Shown: positions 1 to 9,600, counted from the stretch's first letter. The stretch is DNA of 11,457 nucleotides from Cellvibrio sp. (GCA_003524365.1 DQHS01000227.1:1-11457); one strand, 5' to 3'. Program-made: numbers and translations. The notes: generated from the sequence alone by a model not told the origin.

Positions 1-1439
1 TCGGCGATGGTTCCAAACACCGAAACCTCGCCGAATTTATGCCCGCTGCACTGGAGCTGCAGGAGTCGCCACCCAATCCACTGGTGCGCTGGCTCGCTTG
101 GGTATTGATCGCATTATTTGTGCTGACGCTTATCTGGGCCTGTATTGGCAAAGTGGATGTTGTCTCCAGTGCAGAAGGTAAAATTACTCCCGGTAGCCGC
201 GTCAAACAAATCCAGCCACTGACGAAAGGCTTTGTGAAAGCGATTCATGTAAAAGAAGGGCAGTTTGTGAATCAGGGTGATGCACTGATTGAATTGGATC
301 GCACCATTACCGCTGCCGATCAAGCGCGTATGCAGCAGGAATTACACAATGCCAGCCTCAACCTCGCCGGTGCAGAAGCACTACAAACATTTTTGGTAAA
401 CACCTCGGGTTCAGCAACAGGTGCAAGTACGGACACACATCAAAATACAAATAAAAATACAGATAAAAATATAAAACCCACAACACAACCGAGCATGGCC
501 ACTGAGATCGAATTGAAAGTCCATGCCGCGATCAACCCCACAGAAACCGAAATACTGCTACACCAACAAAAAACCTGGGAGCAGTGGAAGCAATACCAAG
601 CACAATTAAGTAGTTTGCACAGCGGACTCAAAAAAGTGCAGAGCGAAAAAATTGGCAATCAGGAAACCATTAAAAAACTCCAGCAAACCCTGCCGATGAT
701 TACCAAGCGGGCGCAGGCATTAGAAAGCCTCTATGCAAAAAATATGGCGTCCGAAGCGGAATATTTGGAGCTGGAGCAACAGCGCATTGAGCGTGTTCAA
801 GACCTCGCTGCACAACAACAAATGCAACAGCAATTAAACGCTGCCATCAACGAAGCCCAACAACAAATCAACTCCCTCAAGGCCGATACCCTCGGCAAAC
901 TGCTCACCCAAATTGCCGACAGCCGCAACCAGATCGCCACCATCAGTGAAGAGCTGGTCAAAGCCACGGATATGAATGACAAACAAATCCTTTACGCTCC
1001 CGTATCCGGTTATGTGCAACAGCTTGCCATCAACACCATCGGCGGCATCGTCACTGAAGCACAAGAACTGATGCTCATCGTACCGGAGGAGGATAGTCTG
1101 GAAGTGCAAGTGATGCTCGGCAACCAGGACGTAGGTTTTGTGCAAAAAGACATGGCCGCTGAAATCAAGATCCACACCTTTCCGTTTACCAAATACGGTT
1201 TGATCGATGCGACCGTTACGCACATTTCAGATGATGCCATCATCGATGAAAAACTCGGTCTGGTGTACACCATGCATTTGAAAATGCACAAAAGCACGAT
1301 TCGAGTTGAAGCAAAAGATGTAAAACTGATTCCTGGTATGGCGGTTACGGCGGAAGTGAAGACAACGCAGCGACGGGTGATTGAGTATTTCTTATCGCCG
1401 TTGCTCCGGTATAAGCAGGAAAGTATTCGTGAGCGGTAA
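1..1439 (+). CDS. hlyD: HlyD-family type I secretion membrane fusion (periplasmic adaptor) protein, 5' partial
   Basis: Adaptor that joins an inner-membrane ABC transporter to the TolC-like outer-membrane channel for one-step export of RTX proteins. The frame is open to the left edge: twelve in-frame codons lie before the ATG at 39, and the run EFMPAALELQESPP across that ATG matches the conserved cytoplasmic N-terminus of HlyD/CyaD proteins, so the true start is upstream. Counting from the ATG at 39, one membrane segment lies at about residues 18-37. A lipoyl-like half follows (about 45-90), then a long coiled-coil hairpin (about 95-315), the second lipoyl half beginning APVSGYV (320-326), and a beta-barrel domain. 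The C-terminus, SPLLRYKQESIRER, is the family's usual ending. An Asn/Thr/Lys-rich insert at about 120-150 is unusual. The HlyB-like ATPase is probably just upstream, out of view. The giant RTX protein downstream is the likely cargo (inference from proximity). Confidence 0.95.
   Translation, partial: GDGSKHRNLAEFMPAALELQESPPNPLVRWLAWVLIALFVLTLIWACIGKVDVVSSAEGKITPGSRVKQIQPLTKGFVKAIHVKEGQFVNQGDALIELDRTITAADQARMQQELHNASLNLAGAEALQTFLVNTSGSATGASTDTHQNTNKNTDKNIKPTTQPSMATEIELKVHAAINPTETEILLHQQKTWEQWKQYQAQLSSLHSGLKKVQSEKIGNQETIKKLQQTLPMITKRAQALESLYAKNMASEAEYLELEQQRIERVQDLAAQQQMQQQLNAAINEAQQQINSLKADTLGKLLTQIADSRNQIATISEELVKATDMNDKQILYAPVSGYVQQLAINTIGGIVTEAQELMLIVPEEDSLEVQVMLGNQDVGFVQKDMAAEIKIHTFPFTKYGLIDATVTHISDDAIIDEKLGLVYTMHLKMHKSTIRVEAKDVKLIPGMAVTAEVKTTQRRVIEYFLSPLLRYKQESIRER
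444..473 (+). repeat. Imperfect 12-bp tandem repeat inside the HlyD coding region
   Basis: Two 12-base units, AATACAAATAAA (444-455) and AATACAGATAAA (456-467), are followed by a partial third copy starting AATATAAAA. The unit length is a multiple of three, so the frame is kept and the protein gains NTNK-NTDK-NIKP. This lies in the low-complexity insert of the adaptor's periplasmic hairpin. It looks like slippage-driven growth in a tolerant loop. Confidence 0.7.
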
Positions 1440-1452
1440 GGTGCGCATACAT

Positions 1453-1512
1453 CGTCATACCTGCGAAAGCAGGTATCCATGTTTCGTCATACCCGCGAAC
1501 GCGGGTATCCAT
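1453..1512. repeat. Two tandem 28-nt palindromic repeat elements (REP/dRS3-like)
   Basis: Copy 1 is 1453-1480 and copy 2 is 1485-1512. Each reads CGTCAT, then a palindrome, then CCAT, and they are separated by GTTT. Copy 1 pairs ATACCTGC (1457-1464) with GCAGGTAT (1469-1476) around a GAAA loop. Copy 2 pairs ATACCCGC (1489-1496) with GCGGGTAT (1501-1508) around a GAAC loop. Each stem is 8 perfect base pairs. The form resembles the short intergenic GTCAT-ACCCGC-GAA-GCGGGT-ATCCA elements scattered through many proteobacterial genomes, related in layout to neisserial dRS3. Neither stem is followed by a T tract, so intrinsic termination is not supported, though mRNA 3'-end protection after the adaptor gene is possible. 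Confidence 0.85.
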
Positions 1513-1538
1513 ATCAATGAATTTTTGTAGTAAGTACT

Positions 1539-1543
1539 AAGGA
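1539..1543 (+). promoter_or_regulatory. Probable ribosome binding site of the glycosyltransferase gene
   Basis: AAGGA ends 13 bases before the ATG at 1557, which is longer than the usual spacing. It is the only purine-rich Shine-Dalgarno-like run near that start. The ATG is supported independently, because the protein begins MNVLFIHQNFPAQF, the typical first beta-strand of this glycosyltransferase family. Confidence 0.45.
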
Positions 1544-1556
1544 TTCAGTTGTTGCT

Positions 1557-2786
1557 ATGAACGTATTATTTATCCACCAAAACTTTCCCGCCCAGTTTGT
1601 GCACCTGGCACCAGCATTAGCGGCCGATCCTAAAAATGATATTCGTGCGCTCACACCCAGCAACCGCCCTTGTCCGGCTGGCGTAAAGCTCCACACCTAC
1701 AACATCAAACGTTCGAGCAGTAAAGAAATACACCCCTGGCTTACCGATATGGAAACCAAAACCATACGAGCCGAAGCGGCATTTTGGGGTGCCATGCAAT
1801 TAAAAAAAGAAGGCTTCATGCCCGATTTAATTATTGCCCACCCCGGTTGGGGCGAAAGCTTGTTTTTAAAAGATGTTTGGCCACACGCAAAGCTTGCACT
1901 TTACTGCGAGTTTTATTATCAGGCAGTAGGCGGTGATGTCGGTTTTGATCCGGAATTTTCAACACCGGAATTGGATATGGCTTGCCGTTTAAAACTTAAA
2001 AATGCCAACTTTGATTTGCATCTGCTACAAGCCGATGCAGGTATATCCCCCACACATTACCAGCGCTCAACCTTCCCCAAACACTTCCAAGATAAAATTT
2101 CCGTCATACACGATGGCATAGACACCAACCGCATAAAACCCAATCCACAGGTGACTATGCGATTAAATGGAATGGAGTTAACGAAGAATGATGAAATCAT
2201 CACCTTCGTAAACCGCAATCTGGAACCCATGCGCGGCTACCATATTTTTATGCGCGCCTTGCCGAAAATACTAAAAGAAAATCCAAAGGCGAGAGTGATT
2301 ATTGTGGGTGGTGACGATGTGAGTTATGGCAGCAAGCCACCAGAGGGCACAACCTGGAAACAACTCTTTTTAAACGAAGTGTGTGATCAGCTCGACTTAA
2401 GTCGTGTCCATTTTGTAGGAAAACTGCCATATCCGGATTTTATCCAGCTATTACAATTATCCACCGTGCATGTGTACCTGACTTACCCCTTCGTGTTGAG
2501 TTGGAGTTTGTTGGAAGCAATGAGTGCAGGTTGTGCGATTGTAGCGAGTGATACAGCGCCGGTGCGAGAAGTGATTAAGCATAATGAAACAGGAATGTTG
2601 GTGGATTTTTTTGATGTAAATGCAATTGCACAGCAAGTGAGTTATTCATTAAGAAATCCAAAAGAGAGGCAGCGATTAGGTGAATCGGCAAGAATGCTTG
2701 TTTCGCAGCAGTATGATCTTGAAGGGATGTGCTTGTCTCAGCAAAAATTGTGGGTGGAAGCGGCCATGGGTAACAATATAATTTAA
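1557..2786 (+). CDS. Glycosyltransferase family 4 (GT-B fold)
   Basis: Predicted to transfer a sugar from a nucleotide-sugar donor to an unknown acceptor in the cytoplasm. The 409-residue length is usual for a complete GT4 enzyme. The N-terminal Rossmann half opens MNVLFIHQNFPAQF and carries IIAHPGWGESLFLKDVWP. The C-terminal donor-binding half (from about residue 215) has ITFVNRNLEPMRGYHIF, ARVIIVGGDD, VHFVGKLPYPDF and LLEAMSAGCAIVASD. E320 in LLEAMSAG matches the second glutamate of the GT4 EX7E motif, whereas the first position is not glutamate (context LTYPFVLSWS), which appears to be usual in this subgroup. No signal peptide or membrane segment is seen. It lies 117 nt after the HlyD gene in the same direction. 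It could act in surface polysaccharide synthesis or modify a product of the locus; the sequence does not decide. The family is confident, the substrate unknown. Confidence 0.9.
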   Translation: MNVLFIHQNFPAQFVHLAPALAADPKNDIRALTPSNRPCPAGVKLHTYNIKRSSSKEIHPWLTDMETKTIRAEAAFWGAMQLKKEGFMPDLIIAHPGWGESLFLKDVWPHAKLALYCEFYYQAVGGDVGFDPEFSTPELDMACRLKLKNANFDLHLLQADAGISPTHYQRSTFPKHFQDKISVIHDGIDTNRIKPNPQVTMRLNGMELTKNDEIITFVNRNLEPMRGYHIFMRALPKILKENPKARVIIVGGDDVSYGSKPPEGTTWKQLFLNEVCDQLDLSRVHFVGKLPYPDFIQLLQLSTVHVYLTYPFVLSWSLLEAMSAGCAIVASDTAPVREVIKHNETGMLVDFFDVNAIAQQVSYSLRNPKERQRLGESARMLVSQQYDLEGMCLSQQKLWVEAAMGNNII

Positions 2787-3038
2787 TTATACTGTTATGT
2801 TTTCATCCAATTAAATATTGCTTTTATAATTAGCACAATATTGAAATACATCACTATGATTATAGATTGCATCGGGATTTGTGGTTCTTGTGTTGAATGG
2901 TGCCGCCGTTATCGAGGAGGTTTGTAGTTGAACAGTTGGATTTAAACGTCCAATCCACATATAAATGAAAATGTTGGGTAGGAAAATTATTGCATTAACT
3001 AATGCTAATGGTTTTATGAAATATAATCTGAGGTTTTT
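2787..3038. other. AT-rich intergenic region, probable promoter area for the downstream pair
   Basis: There is no gene of convincing size in these 252 bases. A TATAAT hexamer at 2825-2830 could be a -10 element, but nothing close to TTGACA lies 16-18 bases upstream, so the promoter is only a candidate. A weak 5-bp stem (TTGGA 2936-2940 with TCCAA 2949-2953) has no T tract. A 23-codon open frame at 2971-3042 overlaps the next start and is discussed as a finding. Confidence 0.4.
3030..3033 (+). promoter_or_regulatory. Ribosome binding site of the small exported protein gene
   Basis: GAGG lies 5 bases before the ATG at 3039. This spacing supports the ATG, and the encoded N-terminus then forms a complete signal peptide. 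Confidence 0.6.
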
Positions 3039-3590
3039 ATGAGAACGCTAAAGCAAATAACGTTATTGACGACAGTGGCATTGTTTTCTGGATTTTCATC
3101 TGGATGTGCATTGGCAGGTGACGACCTCACCAGAAATGAGTTTTGTGGCATGTTGGTGGATTATGGAGATGATTCATGCAAATTCTTAAGGGAAATTAAT
3201 TTGAATTCCGCCATAAGACGTGAAGAATTAAACAATGTTACAAAATCCGCTTCCTCAGTAGTCGATTTATCTATCAAAAGGTGGATTGGAGAAAATAATA
3301 AAAAATTTTCCAATAAAAAAATAAATTTATATCACAAAGGTAGATCATTAACCTCCAAAGATTATGGGGTTGATGGCGTAATTAATGTGTTTTTCTGGAT
3401 GGTTGAAATTGAAAATAAAAATATGATAGACGTTATTTTTTTCTCAAAATCGAAATATTCACATATTGTAACCTCTCGCCAGTGCGAACTTGGGGGCTCT
3501 TTAAATGATTGCCTAAACAAAACTGTTTATGAGCTTTTGGAAAAAAATGTTTCATCGCAGGTTTTTAATAATGATGCAAATCCAATTTAA
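3039..3590 (+). CDS. Exported hypothetical protein, 183 aa, four mature cysteines
   Basis: I do not recognise the family. The N-terminus is a signal peptide: Arg/Lys at residues 2 and 5, a hydrophobic stretch at about 7-19, then SSGCALAGDD. Signal peptidase I could cut after ALA (residue 26). Alternatively C23 could be a lipidation site, but the -3 residue is Ser, so the lipobox is poor. The mature part has cysteines at 36, 47, 149 and 158, an even number fitting two disulfides, a Lys/Asn-rich middle and a hydrophobic strand, VINVFFWMVEI. It is visibly more AT-rich than both neighbours, which may signal separate acquisition. It ends 58 nt before the metalloprotease gene, so the two are probably co-transcribed. 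Serralysin loci often carry a small periplasmic inhibitor (Inh/AprI) beside the protease. This protein is longer and shows no motif I can match to Inh, so that role is only a hypothesis. Confidence 0.75.
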   Translation: MRTLKQITLLTTVALFSGFSSGCALAGDDLTRNEFCGMLVDYGDDSCKFLREINLNSAIRREELNNVTKSASSVVDLSIKRWIGENNKKFSNKKINLYHKGRSLTSKDYGVDGVINVFFWMVEIENKNMIDVIFFSKSKYSHIVTSRQCELGGSLNDCLNKTVYELLEKNVSSQVFNNDANPI

Positions 3591-3637
3591 CTAATGGATT
3601 AAGCTAATACTAGAAATTTACCCAACTAAGGAAATAT

Positions 3638-3644
3638 AAGGTGA
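3638..3644 (+). promoter_or_regulatory. Ribosome binding site of the giant RTX protease gene
   Basis: AAGGTGA ends 4 bases before the ATG at 3649, and a second AAGGA lies at 3628-3632. Together they support ATG 3649. The nearby GTG at 3641 is in another frame and is not the start. Confidence 0.7.
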
Positions 3645-3648
3645 ACTT

Positions 3649-6600
3649 ATGTCAAAGACTGAAGATCTTACAGCTGCAAACGCCATAACGAAGTACCCAT
3701 TGGGGGATTGGCTCAATGGTCGTAGCATATCGATTTATTTTTTGGATGTGAGCGAAAAGCTTGAAGCATATGAGTATTTTAAGGATGCAAATGGAGGGTT
3801 GAGTACTCTTGATCTTGAATTTATAGAAAAATATGGAATTGACGGTAGTAAAAATTTAAAAAGCGTTGGCGGAATCCAGTCATCAATTATTACTATGTTA
3901 GATCATTTGATTGCTTTAGGAGTTATACCGTCATATCAGGTAGTAACTAGTTTATTCGATGGAAATGGCGATAGAGCTGATCTGGCAATCGGTGTTTCAA
4001 ATTTCGCCCAGTGGGGAGAAGACACAAAGGGCTCTACGATAACTCAAGCATATGGAGCGACAGGGCCAACAAAAAATTCGCTTATATTGTTTAATGAATC
4101 ACTGCAATCCTCTGATGCCAGAACTAGAAATCATTCTATTTTGCATGAGTTAGCTCATGCAGCTGGTTTGCGACATCCTTTCGATACAACTGGGGCAGCA
4201 CTTTCCGCGCTTGGAAATCCGATGTATAACAGCCTAAAATATACAGCGATGGCCTATAATTCACATCCTTCATTCAACACAGCAGATCTACCAACATCCT
4301 TAATGTTACTTGATTATTTGGCCTTTCAGCAAAAAGGAGTGCTATCTGATTATGATCCAGATGATGAATATAGCTGGGGTAAAGACGAAAAGGTTATTCA
4401 TACCATTTATGATACGGGAACTACAAAAGACACTATTTCAGCTGATGGGCACGAACGAGACACAATAATTGATTTGCGTGAAGGGCATTTCAGTTCTTAC
4501 GGTAAAAATGATAAAAACAATGAAGTACCTATCGAAAACCTTGCGATTGCTTATGGAACCATTATTGAGAATGCAATTGGTGGCAAAGGGCATGATGTAT
4601 TAATTGGGAATAAAACCAGCAATGAACTCACTGGTGGAAAAGGCGATGATATTTTGACTGGTGGCGATTCGCCATTAACCACGGCAGATTGGCAATTTTT
4701 TTCGAAGTACGATACCTATCTCCCCATGGTCGATGGGGCAGCAGGTTCTGCAACTGATAATGATACATTGATTGGTGGTGAGGGCAATGATCATCTTTAT
4801 GGAATTATGGGTAATGACAAATTAGATGGCGAAGATGGTCACGACTTTCTTTATGGTGGAAAAGGCGATGACGTTTTAACTGGTGGAAAAGGTGTTGATA
4901 GGTTAGAGGGCGGTGACGGAAAAGACACCTACATTTTCGATGATGATTTCGACCGCGATATTGTTGTCGATAGTGATGGCGATGGCACAATCATAATTAA
5001 TGAAGTAACACTGAGCAAATTTGAACTGGTCGAGGGAACCGATATTATCTATCGTGACGATAAAAATAATCCGACTTTCGAAGTTATTAAGATTAATGAA
5101 GGAACAACAACCTCATTATTAATTACACCTCTCGGTGTTGCGAAAAATACTGGCGCCGTAACAATCAAAAACTGGAGCCAAGGGGGCTTGGGAATTCATC
5201 TGGATGAACCGGATGAAGAGGATCCAGATATGACAGGTATCTGGACAATCAATGGGAATGGTAACGACAACGCAATTAGTGCAACCAATTATCTGGTAGA
5301 TCATCCAACAAAATCGCTGGCCGATTACAAAGGATTATCTATCAATGCCGGAGCTGGACATGACGCTATCATGGGGCTGCTGCACGGCAATGACACCTTG
5401 TTGGGTGGCGATGGGGACGATGTGATTTCAGGTGGCTTCAGTTTATCGCTGGGGGAAAACGCTTTTATGCTTCCACAATTAGCAAGCGGAACTGGCATTG
5501 ACAGTATTGATGGTGGAAAAGGCGATGATTATATCGCTGTGTCAGCGAACGGGTCGGTTGCGCATGGCGGTGATGATAACGATGTTTTAACGGCTGCTAC
5601 TGGTTTGTATATCGAAGCGTTGACGGTTGAAGAGCTGAAAGATGAACACATCGATTTAGATCTTAATGAGCATGCAAAGATTACTCGTGACCAAGTGTGG
5701 TCAGATGTTCGCTCAATGCTGGATTTTTCGGTGTCATCTATTGTTGTAGACACAAGTTCGGTGTTCACCGCGAACAATGGAAAATTTATCGGCTTAACGC
5801 CAGAATTTGCTGAGTTTACGGGTGCAAGTAGTGGCGCTAGGTTTATTGCTAAAGAATCCTCTGGTAGTTACCGCTTAACCTACGATTATTCTACTCAAGA
5901 CGGGTTGACCGAGTTTGGCTACGGTCTTGGCTACAACCCTGCGTTTTATAGAATCAGCACCCAATTTAAGCTTGCCGCAGGAACTACCTATGAAGCAATA
6001 GCGAATGTAAAAGGTAGTAATCTTTATGGTGATGCTGGAGATGATTATTTATTTGGTGGGCTTTTCAGTGATTTCTTGTCTGGCGGAGAAGATAAAGACA
6101 CAGTAATGGCTGGAGAAGGCAATGATATTCTTGATGGTGGCGCGGAAGCGGATTTATTAAATGGCCAGGAAGGCAATGACATTATTTTGGGTGGAGCGGG
6201 AAATGATATCCTGATAGGTTCCGATTCCGGTTTGCGCGCAAATGCCCAGGATAACGATACGCTCTATGGCGGCGATGGTGATGATGAGCTAAATGGTGGC
6301 GCTGGTCATGATTATCTCGAAGGAGGAAGCGGTCGCGATAAATTCCATGGTGGTAAGGGCAATGACACTATAGTTGCGTCCTTGGATGACTATTATGTAC
6401 AAGACGAGGAAGGTGACGACGTAATTATTATTGAAAGACATGTTGCGCCTGAACCTGCCTCTGCAAGCAAAACTAGTTTTGCAGCAAGTAACAGAAACGC
6501 ATTAAGTAACAAGATGACCTTTGGTGCAGCAGCTGCGGCAGACGATACTATTTTTACGGTTTCCGATAATGTTGGAAATAATACGCTTGGTTTAGTTGGG

Positions 6601-9600
6601 GTGTCTGATTTTAGTGGTGTTGGTTTATCCGCAGTGGGTAACGATCTGATCCTGAATAACAATGGCGACCAAATATATGTGGCCAATGGACTGAATGGCT
6701 CTATCAGTAATTTTGCGGTAGGGGAATCATTGGAAGATTTCACCAGCAATTCCTCGTCTGTAAAAAAAGTGGATATCAACAGTCTGCTTCTTTCAAATCT
6801 CAGTACTGCGGTTACGCGAACCGCGCTAGTTGCGAATACTGATTTAGCAGGTGGATTAAACAATGATCGGCTAACGGCCCATGCAGCGGGTTCGACATTA
6901 ATTGGTGGAAAAGGAAGTGACACTTTGCTGGGAGGAGTAGGTGATGATACCTACGTTTTTGGATTCGGTGATGGTCAAGATGTTCTTACAGAGACAGGCG
7001 GTAGTAATAAAATAAAACTGGCCGAAGGGGTTACTCCCGATCAAGTGTCACTGCGACGTAGCGGCAGCAATTTGATTCTCATGATGTCCACTGGTGGGTC
7101 TATTACTGTGAACGGTATGTTTAATACCAGCACCGGCGCAGTAATCGAAAGTAAAGCTATTCAGTCAATAGAATTTTTTGGCGGTGAGATTTGGGATGCT
7201 GCGCAAATTCAATTAGGCCTTACCAAAGGCATTACCCTCATAGGCTCTGATCAGCCAGATACACTCTTGGGCTTTGAAAATAATGACACCTTAAATGGTA
7301 GTGCGGGCTCTGACATTCTCTATGGCCGTGATGGTGATGACTTGCTATTGGGGGGCGACGGTAATGACACACTTCGTGGTGAATTGGGTCAGGATATTTT
7401 GGATGGGGACGCAGGTGATGACAGCCTGGAAGGTGGTGATGGCCACGACAAGTTAATGGGTGGTGGTGGAAGCGATTCTCTTTATGGTGGAGTTGGTAAC
7501 GATACTTTGGATGGCGGCTTTGGCAATGATCGTCTGGTTGGTCAAGCAGGAAATGATACCTACTTATTTGGTAAGGGTGATGGTCTCGATGAGATTTCTT
7601 CCGGTGGATCAAGCTTGGGGATCGAAGATGTATTAACTTTCAAAGAAGGCGTTGTACCTGGCGACATAAAATTAATGAAATCTGGGTACGGACGAGATTT
7701 GAAATTGATTATTGTATCGACAGGTGAATCGATAACCGTGAAGGATTATTTTTATGCAGCAGCAAATACTATTCTCAAGAAAGTGTTATTCAGTGATTTT
7801 ACTGAGTGGGATTCAAATTTTATCGCCGCAAATGTAGCTTTTTCAACATCAGGAAATGATGTTCTTTTGGGTGATATGGGGGAAGATAATTTATCAGGCC
7901 TGGATGGCGATGACCTTCTTACTGGAGGTGATGGCAAGGATACGTTATCTGGAGATGGCGGTAATGATACGCTCATAGGTGGTCGTGGTAATGACCAGAT
8001 TTCAGGCGGAAGTGGAGTGGATACTTACATTTTCAATGTGGGTGATGGTCAAGACATTATTTCTGAGCTTCAAGATAAAAATTCTTCCAACACTATTGTT
8101 TTTGGCGAAGGGATCGCACAGAACAATATCAAATTAGGCCGAAATAAAAATGATTTGATCCTTTTTATTGGTGAGAGTGGGGATCAAATTACCATAGGTA
8201 ACTATTACCAACCTTCATTTACATTTAATAATGCAAATTTTGATCTGAGATTTGTTGATGGAGCCATAAGTCTCAGGGATCTCCATAGTAATACTATTAT
8301 TGAAACATTTTTTACAACTGAGATAGGTGAACGAGTCTTGGGAACTCCTGGTAATGACTTAGTTTCATTATTGGGTGGAAACGACAGTGTCTATGCTGGT
8401 TCGGGTAATGATACGCTCATTGGTGGGTTAGGTAACGATCGTCTCTATGGTGGTGATGGAAAAGATACCTTTATGTTTAGTGTAGGCGACGGCCAAGACA
8501 CTATTGAAAATGGAGGAGATAGTCTTACGGAATACGATCAAATTGCTTTGAGTAACGGAATTATTCGCGACAATATTGTGTTTGCTCGATCCGGAGATGA
8601 TTTGGTTATGATTCCGGGTACACCGGGTGACCAAATTACAATTGCGCAATATTTCAGAGGTGATATTGAAGCACGAAAGGCATATGAGGTGTATTTTGCT
8701 CATTCAAATGAACTAATAAAATTAGACGCATTGCTGAATAGTTCGATTACTACAGTGCTTGCACCTACTGAATTTTCAGACCATTTCTATGGTTTTGATG
8801 GTGATGAACTTCTTAGAGGTTTAGGCGGATCGGATTATTTGTATGGTGAAGGCGGTAATGACACTATTATCGGTGGAACAGGCAACGACGCTCTTTTTGG
8901 CGGTCTCGGTTTTAATACTTACGTTTTTAACCAAGGTGATGGTACTGATCAGATCAATTCGAATGCCGTTGCAAGCAGTTATGGTGGGCGTGTTGTTTTC
9001 GAAGAAAGTATATCGCCAGAAGATATTAGCTTCAGCATTTCTAAATACTCTATAGGAATTCATTACGGAGCGAACGACGTAGTTTACATTGCGGTACCGG
9101 AGTTGGCTAAAAGTGGATTTTCTGTCACTCGTGAAGAAGAATTAAATGCTATAGCGGGTTGGGAATTACAAATAGAGGATGAGGTGAGATCCCTTGGTGA
9201 TTTGCTCGACAATGCTACCAGTATTGTTTCAAATGTTGGAAGCTACAATCTTTCATATGGTCAGCATTATCTGGGTACATCATGGAATGACATCATGAAT
9301 TATGAGTCTCTGGCTACTCGGCCAGCAGACATGTTTGGAGGTTTGGGTAATGATGTTTTAATTGGTGGTCGTTTTAATGACTACATCCTCGGTGAGTTAG
9401 GTAATGACACATTAGTGGGTGGTCTGGGTGCTGATTGGTTAGTAGGTGGGGATGGCGATGATGCTTATAAATACGATTACGGTAATGGTAACGATGAGCT
9501 CATTGAAAACTTGGGTAATGATAAAATCGATTTTGGTATTGGCATTCTTCCACATGAAGTGGTTGTCAGTCGCTCTGGCTTAGATGGGCAAGGTTCTGAT

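Noticed and set aside
834..1480. Minus-strand open frames across the adaptor gene and the hairpins
   Set aside because: They are antisense to a clear HlyD reading frame, with no ribosome binding site or recognisable product.
1453..1512. Tandem repeats read as a minimal CRISPR array
   Set aside because: Only two copies exist, separated by 4 bases, and they are palindromic hairpins without spacers.
1453..1512. Hairpins as a rho-independent terminator of the adaptor gene
   Set aside because: Neither stem is followed by a run of T residues.
2936..2953. TTGGA/TCCAA inverted repeat as terminator or operator
   Set aside because: A 5-bp stem with an 8-base loop and no T tract is expected by chance in DNA of this composition.
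3022..3027. TATAAT hexamer as a -10 promoter element
   Set aside because: It lies only 12 bases before the start codon and just before the ribosome binding site, so a transcript from it would lose the binding site; no -35 match is present.
3105..3107. C23 of the small exported protein as a lipoprotein lipidation site
   Set aside because: The context SSGC lacks the usual Leu or similar at -3, and an ALA signal peptidase I site follows three residues later. Not excluded, but not called.
6393..6923. 176-codon open frame on the minus strand
   Set aside because: It lies inside the giant RTX gene on the opposite strand. The repeat codons (GGT, GAT, AAT) avoid stops in reverse, and the product is low-complexity with no recognisable motif.
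7238..7612. Minus-strand 124-codon frame rich in His, Arg and Pro
   Set aside because: It is the reverse reading of RTX codons, which gives His/Arg/Pro-rich nonsense. The forward frame is unambiguous.
8843..9055. 70-codon plus-strand frame
   Set aside because: It is out of frame within the RTX coding region, where the main frame continues with clear nonapeptides.
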